Below, one piece after another: positions 8,733-17,684 of a stretch of DNA of 64,000 nucleotides (position 1 is its first letter; each line of letters begins with the position of its first letter). The stretch spans positions 106,367-170,366 of the forward strand of contig PAJO01000062.1 in the NCBI GenBank assembly GCA_002706085.1, in the 5' to 3' direction. Below the pieces are notes generated by a model. The model searched no databases, was not told the origin of the DNA, and was given only the letters and a program-made list of their open reading frames with translations. The translations under genes were made by a program, and so were the position numbers. This DNA is from Alcanivoracaceae bacterium. Its GTDB lineage: Bacteria > Pseudomonadota > Gammaproteobacteria > Pseudomonadales > Alcanivoracaceae.

Positions 8733-11378
8733 ATGGGCTCCACTGAGGCGTCGCCCCCGGTATCCGGGAGCTTCGAGCGTAGCGATCTGGTCGCACGGCT
8801 CGACGGTTGTGAATTTGTTCCCCTGACATTGCTGCTGGCTCCGGCCGGGTCCGGCAAGTCCACGCTGTTGCACCAGTGGCAACAACATATGGCTGCGACT
8901 CGAGCCGACGTCCATGTGGTGAGCTTTGCGGTGCAGCCCATGGATGACGAGCCGGTGCGCTGCCTGCGCCGTTTTGCCGAACAGACCCGCGCGGTCATCC
9001 CGGCATTCGATACCTCCTGGTTCATGCCGTTCGATGTCTCGGAACTGCCACCTTCCTCGGTGGCTGAGGCGCTCTATGATGCGCTGGCGCAAATCCCTGA
9101 ACCCGTCTACATCGTATTCGATGACTTCCAGCACATCACTAATGCGGAAACCCTGAACGTCATTAATGCATTGATTGCTCATCCACCAAAAGATGTGCGT
9201 CTGATAATCGCCAGCCGAAGCCGGCCTCCGCTGGATGTGGGGCGGTTACGTCTTAGTGGCGAGCTGCTCGAACTGGATGCCTCGGCCTTACGGGTGAATC
9301 GCACGGAGGTTGTGGAGCTGAATGCTCGCCTCGGCGGTGACCCCTTGGATGACAGTGAGCTTGATCATCTGATGGCCATTACCGAAGGCTGGGTGGCTGG
9401 GGTAAAGATCGCCCTGATGGGGGCCATGGGAGCCGGTGTCGGCGCGTTGAAGAATTTCAATGCCAGCCAGCCGGAGATCATGGAGTACTTTGGCCATGCG
9501 GTCCTCAAAGGCTTGCCGGCGTTTGCCCGCACCCTGTTTCTGCAAAGCAGTTTGCTGGACAGCTTTGATGCTCCGCTGTGTGATGCCGTGCTGGATACCA
9601 CCTACTCGGCCCGGTTGATGGAAGAGTTATCCCGACGGGAGTTGTTCATTCTGGCGGTGCCCGGCCGGCCGGGTTGGTTTCGCTATCACGCGCTACTGCG
9701 TGAATTTCTGCAGACGAGGGTGGCGATCGACATGCCTGAGTGTGTGATTCCCATCCACCGCCGGGCCACCCAGTATTTTATTCGTCAGGAGGACTACGAG
9801 CAGGCGTTGTGGCACGCCATCCGTGCAGACGATAACGAGGCGTTTCTCAATGCCCTGGCCCGTGCCTTTGATTACTGGTTACGTGAAGGCTATGCCAGCC
9901 AGATTCTTGAATGGGCTGAAGAGGTATCGGATAACGCGCTGTTGGCGCGGATGGATCTGGCGGCCCCGTTGATCAGTACCCTGACGCTGTCACGACGGTT
10001 CTTCCGGGCCCGCTACTATCTCGATGCACTCAAGGTCGACCCGCCCCTGAATCACAAGGGGCGTTACAGCGACGAGCACTCGCTGGAATTTCTTGAGTTG
10101 CACTTGCAACTGTTTCAGCACGACACGGATTTCATGGAAGGCGCCAACCTGTCGCTGTTGATGGAAACCAGCAGTCATCGTGATGTGCGAGCATTTTCGC
10201 TGGCCATGGTGGCGTATTACCACTTGCAGCACGGTCGACTGCAATCCGCGTTGGCGTTTTCCAGTCAGGCCCGTGAAGTGCTGATGCAGTTAGGGCACCG
10301 TTTTACCGCAGGCTATGCAGGCCTGATCACCGCACTGGCGAACCAGCAGCTGGGCCACATTGCAGAAGCGGTGAGTTTCATTACCGAACACTTCAGTAAA
10401 ACGCCGCGGGATTGTCCTACCTGGTCACTGTGGGCGACCGGGATGGTGGTGGTGCTGTACGACCAGAATCGCCTGGAAGAGGCCAGGCAGCTGTGTGAAG
10501 ACCTGCTGCCAATGGTATCGACCGCCTCGGCTACCGAGGTGATTTCCACTGTCTACCTGACGTTGTCGCGGTTGCATCACCTGCACGGTAATCGCAAGCA
10601 TTCCGAGCGCATGCTGGAAAAACTGCTGGGCATTCTGCAGCTGGGAAACTACGAGCGTTTTGTCAGTATGGCGATGCTCGAAAGGGTGCGACAGGCTTAC
10701 GTGAATGCCGACTGGCCCCAACTGGATGTTATTGCAGAGCGTTTTGCTCTGGCCGACTGGGTACGTATCAACCTGCCATTGCAGGACGTTCCTTATAGCC
10801 AGAGCTGGGAGCGCCGGGGGCTGGCAGCGGCTTACTGGCTGATGGCAGTCGGGCGCCATGATGATGCCGAGACGGCACTGGTGTTATTACGCAAGGTGGT
10901 GAATGGCGCTGGGATTCGAACCCGAGGCTTGATCATGGAAGCAAACCTGCTGGTCTTGCAGGGCCGCAAGCAGACGGAGAACGAGCAGGTGCGTCAGATT
11001 GACACCCTGATCAGCCGTTATGGCCTGCTCAACGTTAATCAGTCTGTCTTTGACGAAGCGCCAGGGCTGGCGTCGTTGATGCAGGCGTTGTGGCGCAAGG
11101 GCTGCCTGGTGCTGCCGGAGTTTTATACCCAGTTGTTCGGCGCCGTCTTCAAGGCCGTTTCTACGGGGCATGCGCCGCTGGAAGTCGATCCGGCTTCTGT
11201 ATTGACCCCTCGTGAACACGAGATCTTCGAGCTGCTGCAAAGTGGCTTGAGTAACGCCCAGATCAGTGAGCAGACGGGGACCTCGGTCACCACCACCAAG
11301 TGGCACCTGAAGAACATCTACAGCAAGCTGGGTGTTTCCAACCGGACGGAAGCCGCCTTACGCGCCACGCCGCGATAA
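8733..11378 (+). CDS. MalT/LuxR-type ATP-dependent transcriptional activator
   Basis: 881 residues, the size of MalT and AlkS proteins. A Walker A motif (APAGSGKST, residues 36-44) begins an NTPase domain; the middle contains helical TPR-like repeats (about 330-800); the C-terminus is a LuxR helix-turn-helix (LTPREHEIFELLQSG, then VTTTKWHLKNIYSKLGVSNR). Proteins of this class (STAND ATPases) bind an inducer and ATP, oligomerise and activate nearby promoters. AlkS, an alkane-responsive member, has nearly the same length, but no alkane hydroxylase gene is visible here. Divergence from the GMC operon makes that operon the likely target; the peroxidase gene downstream is another candidate. The start at 8733 has only a weak ribosome site. 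Confidence 0.88.
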   Translation: MGSTEASPPVSGSFERSDLVARLDGCEFVPLTLLLAPAGSGKSTLLHQWQQHMAATRADVHVVSFAVQPMDDEPVRCLRRFAEQTRAVIPAFDTSWFMPFDVSELPPSSVAEALYDALAQIPEPVYIVFDDFQHITNAETLNVINALIAHPPKDVRLIIASRSRPPLDVGRLRLSGELLELDASALRVNRTEVVELNARLGGDPLDDSELDHLMAITEGWVAGVKIALMGAMGAGVGALKNFNASQPEIMEYFGHAVLKGLPAFARTLFLQSSLLDSFDAPLCDAVLDTTYSARLMEELSRRELFILAVPGRPGWFRYHALLREFLQTRVAIDMPECVIPIHRRATQYFIRQEDYEQALWHAIRADDNEAFLNALARAFDYWLREGYASQILEWAEEVSDNALLARMDLAAPLISTLTLSRRFFRARYYLDALKVDPPLNHKGRYSDEHSLEFLELHLQLFQHDTDFMEGANLSLLMETSSHRDVRAFSLAMVAYYHLQHGRLQSALAFSSQAREVLMQLGHRFTAGYAGLITALANQQLGHIAEAVSFITEHFSKTPRDCPTWSLWATGMVVVLYDQNRLEEARQLCEDLLPMVSTASATEVISTVYLTLSRLHHLHGNRKHSERMLEKLLGILQLGNYERFVSMAMLERVRQAYVNADWPQLDVIAERFALADWVRINLPLQDVPYSQSWERRGLAAAYWLMAVGRHDDAETALVLLRKVVNGAGIRTRGLIMEANLLVLQGRKQTENEQVRQIDTLISRYGLLNVNQSVFDEAPGLASLMQALWRKGCLVLPEFYTQLFGAVFKAVSTGHAPLEVDPASVLTPREHEIFELLQSGLSNAQISEQTGTSVTTTKWHLKNIYSKLGVSNRTEAALRATPR

Positions 11379-11380
11379 AA

Positions 11381-11517
11381 AAGCTGCAAGCTGAAAGCTT
11401 CAAGGCGCGGACAAGGCTTTGCTGTTATTGTTGGCCGTGCCCGCGGCAGTTCGCTCAAATGCGGGCAGAGCATTGCAGTAAAAACCCACTTTATCCGCGC
11501 CTTGTAGCTTGCAGCTT
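11381..11517. repeat. Inverted word-like repeat after the MalT-type gene
   Basis: The arms are built from short related words: AAGCTGCAAGCT plus CAAGGCGCGGA on the left (11381-11411) and the complementary TCCGCGCCTTG plus TAGCTTGCAGCTT on the right (11494-11517), about 80 bp apart. It starts 3 bp after the stop codon. A similar construction occurs at 23490-23795 and 25624-25711. Confidence 0.6.
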
Positions 11518-11668
11518 GTTCCTGCTCTTCAAACCTTGAACCGGTTCGCGATTTTCGCTCCCTTTTGCCGGCCCCCTCCCAGGGGAGGGGGTGGAGGGGG
11601 TGGTGCCATTGCTAGAGTGCTGTCGTTGTCTGTAATTACCCCGAGAATAACAACGACGGAGGCTTCTC

Positions 11669-14416
11669 ATGGCTATGTCCCCCTGGGTCACCTGGCCGGC
11701 CCTGACCAAATTCGGCTCGCTGGGCGTAATGGCCGCGCTGCTGGTGTTGGCCGGCGAGCGCAGCGAACTGCTTGAAAACAACATGTTCGACACGGAAAAC
11801 TGGGATGAAAAAAATGCCGGTATCACCTGTGACGAACGTAGTCTGACCGCCCGTACCGAAGACGGAACCTGTAACATCCTGGAAAACCCGGCAGAAGGGT
11901 CCGTGCACGTGAACTTCGGCCGTAATGTGGATCCGGCGTCTGTGTATGCCGAGTCCAACAGCGGCAACCTGCTGAACCCCAACCCCCGTGAAGTCAGTAA
12001 CCTGATCATGTCCCGGGGCGGCGATTTCAAACCGGCCACCAGCCTTAACTTCATCGCCACCAGCTGGATCCAGTTCATGGTCCATGACTGGTTCGATCAC
12101 GGCCCGCGTACCGATGCCGATCCCATCGAGTTTCCGATTCCTGCTGGGGATGTACTGGGTGGCGGCACCATGTCGGTGCAGCGTACCCGTCCGGATCCCT
12201 CTGTCAGTGGTGATGAAGGGATCATCACCTACGAAAACGTGAATACCCACTGGTGGGATGGTTCACAGCTGTATGGCAGCAGCAAGGAAACCAACGATGA
12301 AGTACGTTCCTTCGTGGACGGTAAACTCAAGGTGGATGGCAATGGTCGCCTGCCTACCGAGTTCCTGAGCGGCAAGCCCATCACCGGTTTCAATGAAAAC
12401 TGGTGGGTCGGGTTGAGCATGCTCCACCATATTTTCACCCAGGAACACAACGCCATCGCCGACATGCTCAAGGCCAACCATCCGGGGCAATCAGACCAGT
12501 GGTACTTCGACAAGGCGCGACTGATCAACTCTGCGCTGATGGCCAAGATCCACACGGTGGAATGGACACCGGCGATTCTCGCCAACCCGGTACTTGAGCG
12601 TGCCATGTACGCCAACTGGTGGGGCCTGGGTGGGGATCGCGATACCCGTGACAAATTCCAGGACGATCTCGACAACCTGAACAACAACATCGGCCAGTTG
12701 GGTGCGCTGTTCAATGCTGTCGGCATCGACAATGATCTGGGGCAGCAAGACACTGGTTCCATCGAGCATGCCCTCGCTGGCCTGGTGGGTTCCCGCACCC
12801 CCAACAACTACGATGTGCCCTATACCCTGACCGAGGAATTCGTGTCGGTGTATCGGATGCATCCGTTGCTGCGTGACGAGATCAAGGTATACGACATCGG
12901 CTCCAACGTGGTGGATCAGGAAATCGCCCTGCAGGACACCCGAAACGGTGATGCCGAAGACCTGATGGATGATATTGGCCAGGACCGCCTGTGGTACTCC
13001 TTCGGTATTACCCATCCGGGTGCGCTGACGCTGAACAACTACCCGGACTTCCTGCGTAACCTGTCCATGCCGCTGATTGGCGACATCGATATGGCCGCTA
13101 TCGATATCCTGCGTGACCGTGAGCGTGGTGTGCCGCGTTACAACGAATTCCGACGCCAGATCGGCCTCAAGCCGTTGACCAGCTTCGAGCAACTGACCAA
13201 CGACCCGCAGCTGCTGGCGGACCTGAAGTCGCTTTACAACAATGACATCGAATTGATCGATACCCTGGTCGGGCAGCTGGCTGAAGAAACCCGTCCAGAA
13301 GGGTTCGGCTTTGGCGAGACATCGTTCCAGATCTTTATCCTGAATGCGTCTCGTCGTTTGATGACCGACCGTTTCTTCACCACCGATTACACCGACGAGG
13401 TGTACACCGCCGAGGGTATCGACTGGGTAGAAAACAACACCATGGTGGATGTGATTCGTCGTCACTTCCCGGCCCTGGCGTCGAGTCTGGTGGGCATGGA
13501 CAACGCGTTCAAACCCTGGGGTCTGAAGATTCCTTCTGACTATCAGGATTGGGATGCCGAAACCAAGCAGAACCACCTGTGGGTCAATGGCGCACTGCGT
13601 ACCAGTTACGAAGAGGGTGAGGTCCCGGCTATCGAGCCTATCGATATTGGCGGTCTGATCAATTCCATCCTGTGGAAGAAAGTGCAGGACGTGACCGATG
13701 TGGCTCCCCCGGGTTACAGTAAGCCGATCCACCCCCGTGGTGCTCTGGCCAAAGTGAAGTTTGTCCCCAGTTCCGGGCATGATTTTACCGGGCTGTTCCA
13801 GGGGGCGGATCATGGTCTGCTGCGCCTGTCTGTCACCGGTGATCCGTCTGATCGTGGCTTTGCCCCAGGGCTGGCACTGAAACTGTTCGTGGACGGTAAG
13901 CGCTCTGAAAACGTCTCTGCGCTGTATACCCTTAGTGGTCAGGGAGACAATCACAATATCTTCGCCAACGAATTGTCCAACTATGTTCAGGCAGAAGTGA
14001 ACGAAACCCTGGGAACCACGACCTTGTTCTCTCTGGTATCCAGCAAGCCGACCCTGCTGGTGATGAGTGACATGGCCAAAGTGAATCAGGATGGCTCAAC
14101 GGTTGGCAGTGCGAAGACACCATCGCAGATCTATTTCGTACCCAACAGCAGCCTGAAAAACAGCACCAGCGCCGCGCCGCACGATTTCCGCGACGACCTG
14201 GCCGCGATTCCTGCTGGCACCAAGGTGTATGACGTCTACGGCACCACCAAGAGCATCAAGACCTCGATCTGGCCTTGGGTCACCGAGCGTTATGCCCGCG
14301 AGCGTCGCAACAGCGCCGTCAAGATTGGTGAACTGGTAACTGACTCTGCATTTACCCTGTCCCAGTTCGGTGACACCGGTATCTTCTTCAAGCATCAGCG
14401 GTACGAAGACCGTTAA
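11669..14416 (+). CDS. Haem peroxidase / alpha-dioxygenase-like protein
   Basis: 915 residues belonging to the animal-type haem peroxidase superfamily. The distal-side motif WIQFMVHDW has its histidine at residue 139, the LFT-like block FTQEHNAIADML follows near 255, and the proximal motif EFVSVYRMHPLL places the haem ligand at His398. These three match plant alpha-dioxygenases and cyclooxygenases more than myeloperoxidases. Relatives oxygenate fatty acids. The N-terminus has a hydrophobic stretch (residues 13-28) without a convincing cleavage site, and some 300 residues extend beyond the catalytic core. GGAGG (11658-11662) sits 6 nt before the ATG. A single-gene unit closed by a strong terminator. 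Substrate is inferred only. Confidence 0.85.
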   Translation: MAMSPWVTWPALTKFGSLGVMAALLVLAGERSELLENNMFDTENWDEKNAGITCDERSLTARTEDGTCNILENPAEGSVHVNFGRNVDPASVYAESNSGNLLNPNPREVSNLIMSRGGDFKPATSLNFIATSWIQFMVHDWFDHGPRTDADPIEFPIPAGDVLGGGTMSVQRTRPDPSVSGDEGIITYENVNTHWWDGSQLYGSSKETNDEVRSFVDGKLKVDGNGRLPTEFLSGKPITGFNENWWVGLSMLHHIFTQEHNAIADMLKANHPGQSDQWYFDKARLINSALMAKIHTVEWTPAILANPVLERAMYANWWGLGGDRDTRDKFQDDLDNLNNNIGQLGALFNAVGIDNDLGQQDTGSIEHALAGLVGSRTPNNYDVPYTLTEEFVSVYRMHPLLRDEIKVYDIGSNVVDQEIALQDTRNGDAEDLMDDIGQDRLWYSFGITHPGALTLNNYPDFLRNLSMPLIGDIDMAAIDILRDRERGVPRYNEFRRQIGLKPLTSFEQLTNDPQLLADLKSLYNNDIELIDTLVGQLAEETRPEGFGFGETSFQIFILNASRRLMTDRFFTTDYTDEVYTAEGIDWVENNTMVDVIRRHFPALASSLVGMDNAFKPWGLKIPSDYQDWDAETKQNHLWVNGALRTSYEEGEVPAIEPIDIGGLINSILWKKVQDVTDVAPPGYSKPIHPRGALAKVKFVPSSGHDFTGLFQGADHGLLRLSVTGDPSDRGFAPGLALKLFVDGKRSENVSALYTLSGQGDNHNIFANELSNYVQAEVNETLGTTTLFSLVSSKPTLLVMSDMAKVNQDGSTVGSAKTPSQIYFVPNSSLKNSTSAAPHDFRDDLAAIPAGTKVYDVYGTTKSIKTSIWPWVTERYARERRNSAVKIGELVTDSAFTLSQFGDTGIFFKHQRYEDR

Positions 14417-14442
14417 ATAACAACAAGAAAGGTACCCCTGAT

Positions 14443-14475
14443 AGCCCGGGACTGCGTCGCAGCCCGGGCTTTTTT
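14443..14475 (+). terminator. Terminator after the haem peroxidase
   Basis: AGCCCGGG (14443-14450) pairs with CCCGGGCT (14463-14470), followed by a run of T to 14475. Confidence 0.9.
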
Positions 14476-14550
14476 GGGTTCACCGCGGATTAACGGGAAT
14501 CGTCTACAGAAAAGCCCCTTCCGTAGGAGATTCTATGTTGTCCATCCCTT

Positions 14551-15489
14551 TTATGAGGCTGGGCTAGATACGTAGTCGGAACGGTTCTTCATCAACGCGA
14601 AGGCAATACGGACCAGCTTGCGTGCGAGGATGACCAGGGCCTGCGTTTTCGCCAGACCACGGTCGAGATACCCTTGGTAGACCCCCATCCAGCGGGCGCT
14701 TTTGCAGGCGGCCATGGCCGCACAGTACAGCAGTCTGCGGGTCTCTGAGTCGCCTTTCTTGGTCAGCTTGCGCTTGCCCGTTCTCGTGCCCGAGTCTTTG
14801 ACATGGACATCCATTCCCAGGAAGGCCACGAAGGCATCGCTGTTGCGGAAGTCTCCTCGCAGGAAGGCCATGACCAAGGCGTAAGCCGTCAGATCGCCCA
14901 CGCCTTCCAGCCCTTTGCACCGTTTCACCTGATCACAGAGCCCTGCCTCTCTGACGGTGTTGCGAAGATGCTTCTGAATGAGTGTATCCAGGCTGTTGAT
15001 CTGTGAAATCAACTTTGTCAGGTTCGCCTTGAGAACCTTTTCGCCACTCAAGCTCTGCTGGATCATGGTTCGTGCCTTGATCAGCGCCGCGCGGCGGCGC
15101 AGCAGTGTCTGCAATGTTCGATACGCCTTGGGCGGCGGACTCCAACGGCGTAGATCCTCCTTCTCCCTCTGCAGATGGCGGGCGAGCAGCTGGGCATCAG
15201 AGGCGTCTGTTTTGGCTCGACCGCCTGTTCCCTTGCGGTAGCTGCTGAGCCGTGAAGCATCAATGACGTAAATGTGGTGCCCTTTGGCATGGGCCAACTC
15301 AATGACCGCCATGTGATAAGTCCCCGTGGCCTCAATGGCGATCTCACAGGAGCATGGCAGGCTCTTTAGCCAGCGTTTGATGGCTTGGGGTGTATTCTCA
15401 ATGGTGAGCGTCCTGCCCTGGAAATGAATGACCAACTCGGCCTTGGCGACGTCGATGCCGACGATGGATCTTGCTACTTGCATTGCCAC
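14551..15489 (-). CDS. IS110-family transposase (DEDD recombinase)
   Basis: 312 residues, full length for the family. The N-terminal RuvC-like domain shows the acidic residues in IVGIDVAK (residue 13), EATGTYH (near 54) and KTDASDAQ (near 94). The C-terminal Tnp20 domain contains LEGVGDLTAYALV and the block SGTRTGKRKLTKKGD with the likely catalytic serine at its start, then RRLLYCAAMAA. It cuts and rejoins DNA as a circle intermediate, guided by a structured RNA from the element. Apparently intact and not frameshifted, so the copy may be active. Reads opposite to the peroxidase gene. Confidence 0.95.
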   Translation of the reverse strand: MAMQVARSIVGIDVAKAELVIHFQGRTLTIENTPQAIKRWLKSLPCSCEIAIEATGTYHMAVIELAHAKGHHIYVIDASRLSSYRKGTGGRAKTDASDAQLLARHLQREKEDLRRWSPPPKAYRTLQTLLRRRAALIKARTMIQQSLSGEKVLKANLTKLISQINSLDTLIQKHLRNTVREAGLCDQVKRCKGLEGVGDLTAYALVMAFLRGDFRNSDAFVAFLGMDVHVKDSGTRTGKRKLTKKGDSETRRLLYCAAMAACKSARWMGVYQGYLDRGLAKTQALVILARKLVRIAFALMKNRSDYVSSPAS

Positions 15490-15725
15490 TGAACTGCCCC
15501 TTGAGCTAGGTTACACATGCTTGTCGGGGCGCACCTGAACGCTGGCTTGCTGGTATCGTCGGTCTGAGGTGCGACTCAGCCGATGGATTCTTTATCGGCG
15601 TATGAATAGGTGCGGGGTGGGGCCAAGTCTCCTACCGTCTGTACCCTTAGGTCAGATGCGTCATTGGTCCCTCCACCCCGGCAAGTCCTGCATCGTTGCA
15701 GGAGGGGCATTCAAACATACAAGCG
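15490..15725 (-). ncRNA. Candidate bridge RNA region of the IS110 element
   Basis: Non-coding DNA directly upstream of the transposase start. It contains a hairpin TCCTGCA/TGCAGGA (15686-15692 with 15697-15703) and other short complementary stretches. Family knowledge: IS110-subgroup elements encode a roughly 150-250-nt bridge RNA here, with loops that pair with the target and the element ends. The exact RNA ends and loops could not be set by reading. Confidence 0.4.
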
Positions 15726-16079
15726 TCGGTTATTCGCTCCGCTCACCCCTGCGGGCGTTCCTTCGCTGCGCTCGGTGGCGGCGCGATCCCAGACCAGGAT
15801 CAAAAGCATTTTAATCACAGAGGGCAAAGGGTCCACAGAGGAAGACGGTTTTCCTCTGTGGAAAATCATTCTTAACGACGAGGGTTATCGCGCCGCCAGC
15901 GACGCTCCTACGGCATGGGGCGTGCTGCGAGCCATTCCCTCAAATCTGCGATGAACCTTTTTTGTCCAACCTGATTAGCGGGAAAGCAATCCGCTATATG
16001 GAAGGGTTGAGGTCGATAGTCTATAGCGATGACAGTGTGTAAGATCAGTGTTTTGTCGCTGTTGCGGGAATGGATGCCA
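15726..16079. other. Intergenic region with a hairpin, no gene seen
   Basis: Between the IS element and the small membrane protein gene. It holds a perfect 11-bp inverted repeat, CCACAGAGGAA (15833-15843) with TTCCTCTGTGG (15851-15861). The first part is G+C-rich; the last 120 bp become AT-rich like the following gene. No coding potential was found. Confidence 0.5.
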
Positions 16080-16463
16080 ATGAAAAAGTGGATTTTTGGT
16101 TTGGCTTTTTCTGTTTCGGTTTTGATTAATGTTGTTTTTATATTGGGGTGGATAGTAGACAGCCTTAATGCACCGTTTGATCGTGTAGGCAGGCTTCAGG
16201 AGAGCATTCCCTTGGCAAAGTTCGGGGATCAGTCAGGCGTTTATGTGACCCTGCCAGAGGGATTGGTCGTTCGTGACAGCTCGCCGAACTTTATTGCCGC
16301 AGCAGGTATGTTTGAGCCGTATCGCTTTCAAATAGAAATTACCAGCGATAGACAATTGGTGAATTGGGATGCTGACACAAGAGATGTTCCATATGGAGAG
16401 TATTACTCTGCAGATAGCTACTTCGATTTCGAAAAGGGTGAGTACTCCAGGAATCGACCATAG
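16080..16463 (+). CDS. Small AT-rich membrane-anchored protein, unknown
   Basis: 127 residues from the ATG at 16080 (MKKWIFGLAFSVSVLINVVF), with a GGGA-type ribosome site 10 nt ahead; ATGs at 16074 or 16029 are possible. One N-terminal membrane helix (about residues 3-27) is followed by a 100-residue soluble domain with no motif I recognise. The base composition is clearly AT-richer than neighbouring genes, and it lies next to an IS element, so it may be acquired DNA. No relationship with the following VOC gene is apparent. Confidence 0.55.
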   Translation: MKKWIFGLAFSVSVLINVVFILGWIVDSLNAPFDRVGRLQESIPLAKFGDQSGVYVTLPEGLVVRDSSPNFIAAAGMFEPYRFQIEITSDRQLVNWDADTRDVPYGEYYSADSYFDFEKGEYSRNRP

Positions 16464-16593
16464 TCAGTCGCGCAAATAGGGGAGCTCTTGGATATTGAGT
16501 GTAAGGGAAAACAGGCAAGAAAAGATTGTCGTTGACTCTGCCCATGTCCTTTGCAGCATGAATATATCGTCCTCCAGGCAACCGGAATAGACC

Positions 16594-16950
16594 ATGTTAT
16601 TTCAGACGATACCCGTGCTTCGCATCTTTGATGTGGAGAAAGCAAAAGCCTTTTATCTCGATTTTCTCGGCATGAAGATGGATTGGGAGCACCGCTTCGG
16701 TGCGGATTATCCCGTTTATATGCAGGTGTCGAGGGGCGAGTTGGTGTTTCACCTGAGTGAGCATTCCGGCGATGGCACACCGGGGACCAAGTTGTTCGTG
16801 AATACGGCGGATCTGGACGGGGTGTACCAGGACATCATGTCCAAAGGGTATCGGTACTGCCGCCCGGAAATTTCCGTTGCCCCTTGGGATAGTCGCGTGT
16901 TCGAAGTTGTGGACCCGTTTTCCAACCGGATTCTTTTTAGCGAAGGTTAG
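16594..16950 (+). CDS. VOC-superfamily (glyoxalase/bleomycin-resistance-like) protein
   Basis: 118 residues, the length of single-chain bleomycin-resistance-like VOC proteins that act as dimers. Two beta-alpha-beta-beta-beta modules are visible: IPVLRIFDVEKAKAFYLDFL at the start and FEVVDPFSNRILFSE at the end. VOC proteins bind or transform small molecules, often with a metal held by His/Glu; the Glu near residue 48 (GELVFHLSEH) and the His residues beside it are candidates. Substrate cannot be predicted. Not in an operon; followed by a strong terminator shared with the convergent outer membrane protein gene. Confidence 0.85.
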   Translation: MLFQTIPVLRIFDVEKAKAFYLDFLGMKMDWEHRFGADYPVYMQVSRGELVFHLSEHSGDGTPGTKLFVNTADLDGVYQDIMSKGYRYCRPEISVAPWDSRVFEVVDPFSNRILFSEG

Positions 16951-16992
16951 GGCTTCATGGCGCGGGATCCTTGGCGCTGTATCGCCATTCAT

Positions 16993-17020
16993 AAAAAACC
17001 GCGCGACGGCGCGGTTTTTT
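16993..17020. terminator. Bidirectional terminator
   Basis: AAAAAACCGCGC (16993-17004) pairs with GCGCGGTTTTTT (17009-17020). It separates the convergent VOC and outer membrane protein genes and has the A/T runs needed for both directions. Confidence 0.92.
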
Positions 17021-17042
17021 ATGGGCAATGTTCTGATCTGGA

Positions 17043-17561
17043 TCAGAAGCGACCGTTCAGGCCCAACCCGAGGTTGGTGACTTCATCGCCACTGCGGTCG
17101 ACAACTCGCATGTACTCGACGCTGACGAACATGTTGTGGGTGATGGTGACATCCACACCAAGGCCGAGGGAGATGTCCTTGTAGTTTTCCCCGTCACTGC
17201 TACCGAAGCGGTTTTCTTCGGTGGTTTCCATGTAGGTGAGGCCGATAAGGCCATAAGGACGTACTGGCATGGTGTTGGGGAACTGGCCGCGGAAGTAGGC
17301 GCCGTAGTAGCGATCAATTTCCACGTCGACGCCGTTGGTCAGCTCGTCGTCACCCATGCCCAGGCCTAGGCGCAGCTCGCCGCCCAGGGTTTCATCCTTG
17401 TTGATCCAGCTACCGAATTTGAATTGCAGGGCTTCGGGTTTGGCACTGGCGGTGGTGTTGTCCGGTTCGATCTTGCTGCTGATGTAGTCGAGGCCGGCAA
17501 AGCCGCCTGCGTTGGCACAAAGGGGCAGTGCCAGGGTGGCGGCAATCAGGGCTTTCTTCAT
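17043..17561 (-). CDS. Small outer membrane beta-barrel protein
   Basis: 172 residues with a signal peptide (MKKALIAATLALPLCANAGG). The mature protein alternates hydrophobic and polar residues in about eight strands (for example YYGAYFRGQFPNTMPVRPYG, YMETTEENRFG, DVTITHNMFVSVEYMR) and ends in phenylalanine (GLNGRF), the standard BAM-recognised C-terminus. This fits an OmpA/OmpX-like eight-stranded barrel with a structural role. It follows the AztD-like gene in the same direction after 123 bp that include a hairpin, so it may or may not belong to that operon. Confidence 0.85.
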   Translation of the reverse strand: MKKALIAATLALPLCANAGGFAGLDYISSKIEPDNTTASAKPEALQFKFGSWINKDETLGGELRLGLGMGDDELTNGVDVEIDRYYGAYFRGQFPNTMPVRPYGLIGLTYMETTEENRFGSSDGENYKDISLGLGVDVTITHNMFVSVEYMRVVDRSGDEVTNLGLGLNGRF

Positions 17562-17645
17562 GTTGTCTCCCGCATGGTCTGTAGTAACAACGATGTCATG
17601 TGAGCGATTGTAGTGAAAAGCAGCGCGTTGGGCGACCGCGGAGAG

Positions 17646-17669
17646 ATTGCGCCCCGGACGGGGCGCAAT
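17646..17669. terminator. GC-rich hairpin after the AztD-like gene
   Basis: ATTGCGCCCC (17646-17655) pairs perfectly with GGGGCGCAAT (17660-17669). It lies just downstream of the minus-strand gene ending at 17685, but no T run follows on that strand, so termination may be partial. Confidence 0.5.
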
Positions 17670-17684
17670 GGGAGGGATCAGTGC

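Larger units (their letters stand above)
14500..15725 (-). mobile_element. IS110-family insertion sequence (ends approximate)
   Basis: One complete transposase gene with short DNA after its stop and more than 200 bp of non-coding DNA before its start, which is the layout of the IS110 subgroup. These elements have no terminal inverted repeats and make no obvious target duplication, so the boundaries given are estimates. CCGTAGGAGA (14521-14530) is inverted, with one mismatch, at 15628-15637 (TCTCCTACCG). The long leader should contain the bridge RNA that guides recombination in this family. Confidence 0.55.

Noticed and set aside
8733..11378. Calling the regulator AlkS
   Set aside because: Length and family match, but there is no alkB, rubredoxin or other alk gene beside it, so the specific name is not supported.
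12491..13954. 487-codon minus-strand open frame
   Set aside because: Antisense to the haem peroxidase, which has clear motifs; no support for a gene.
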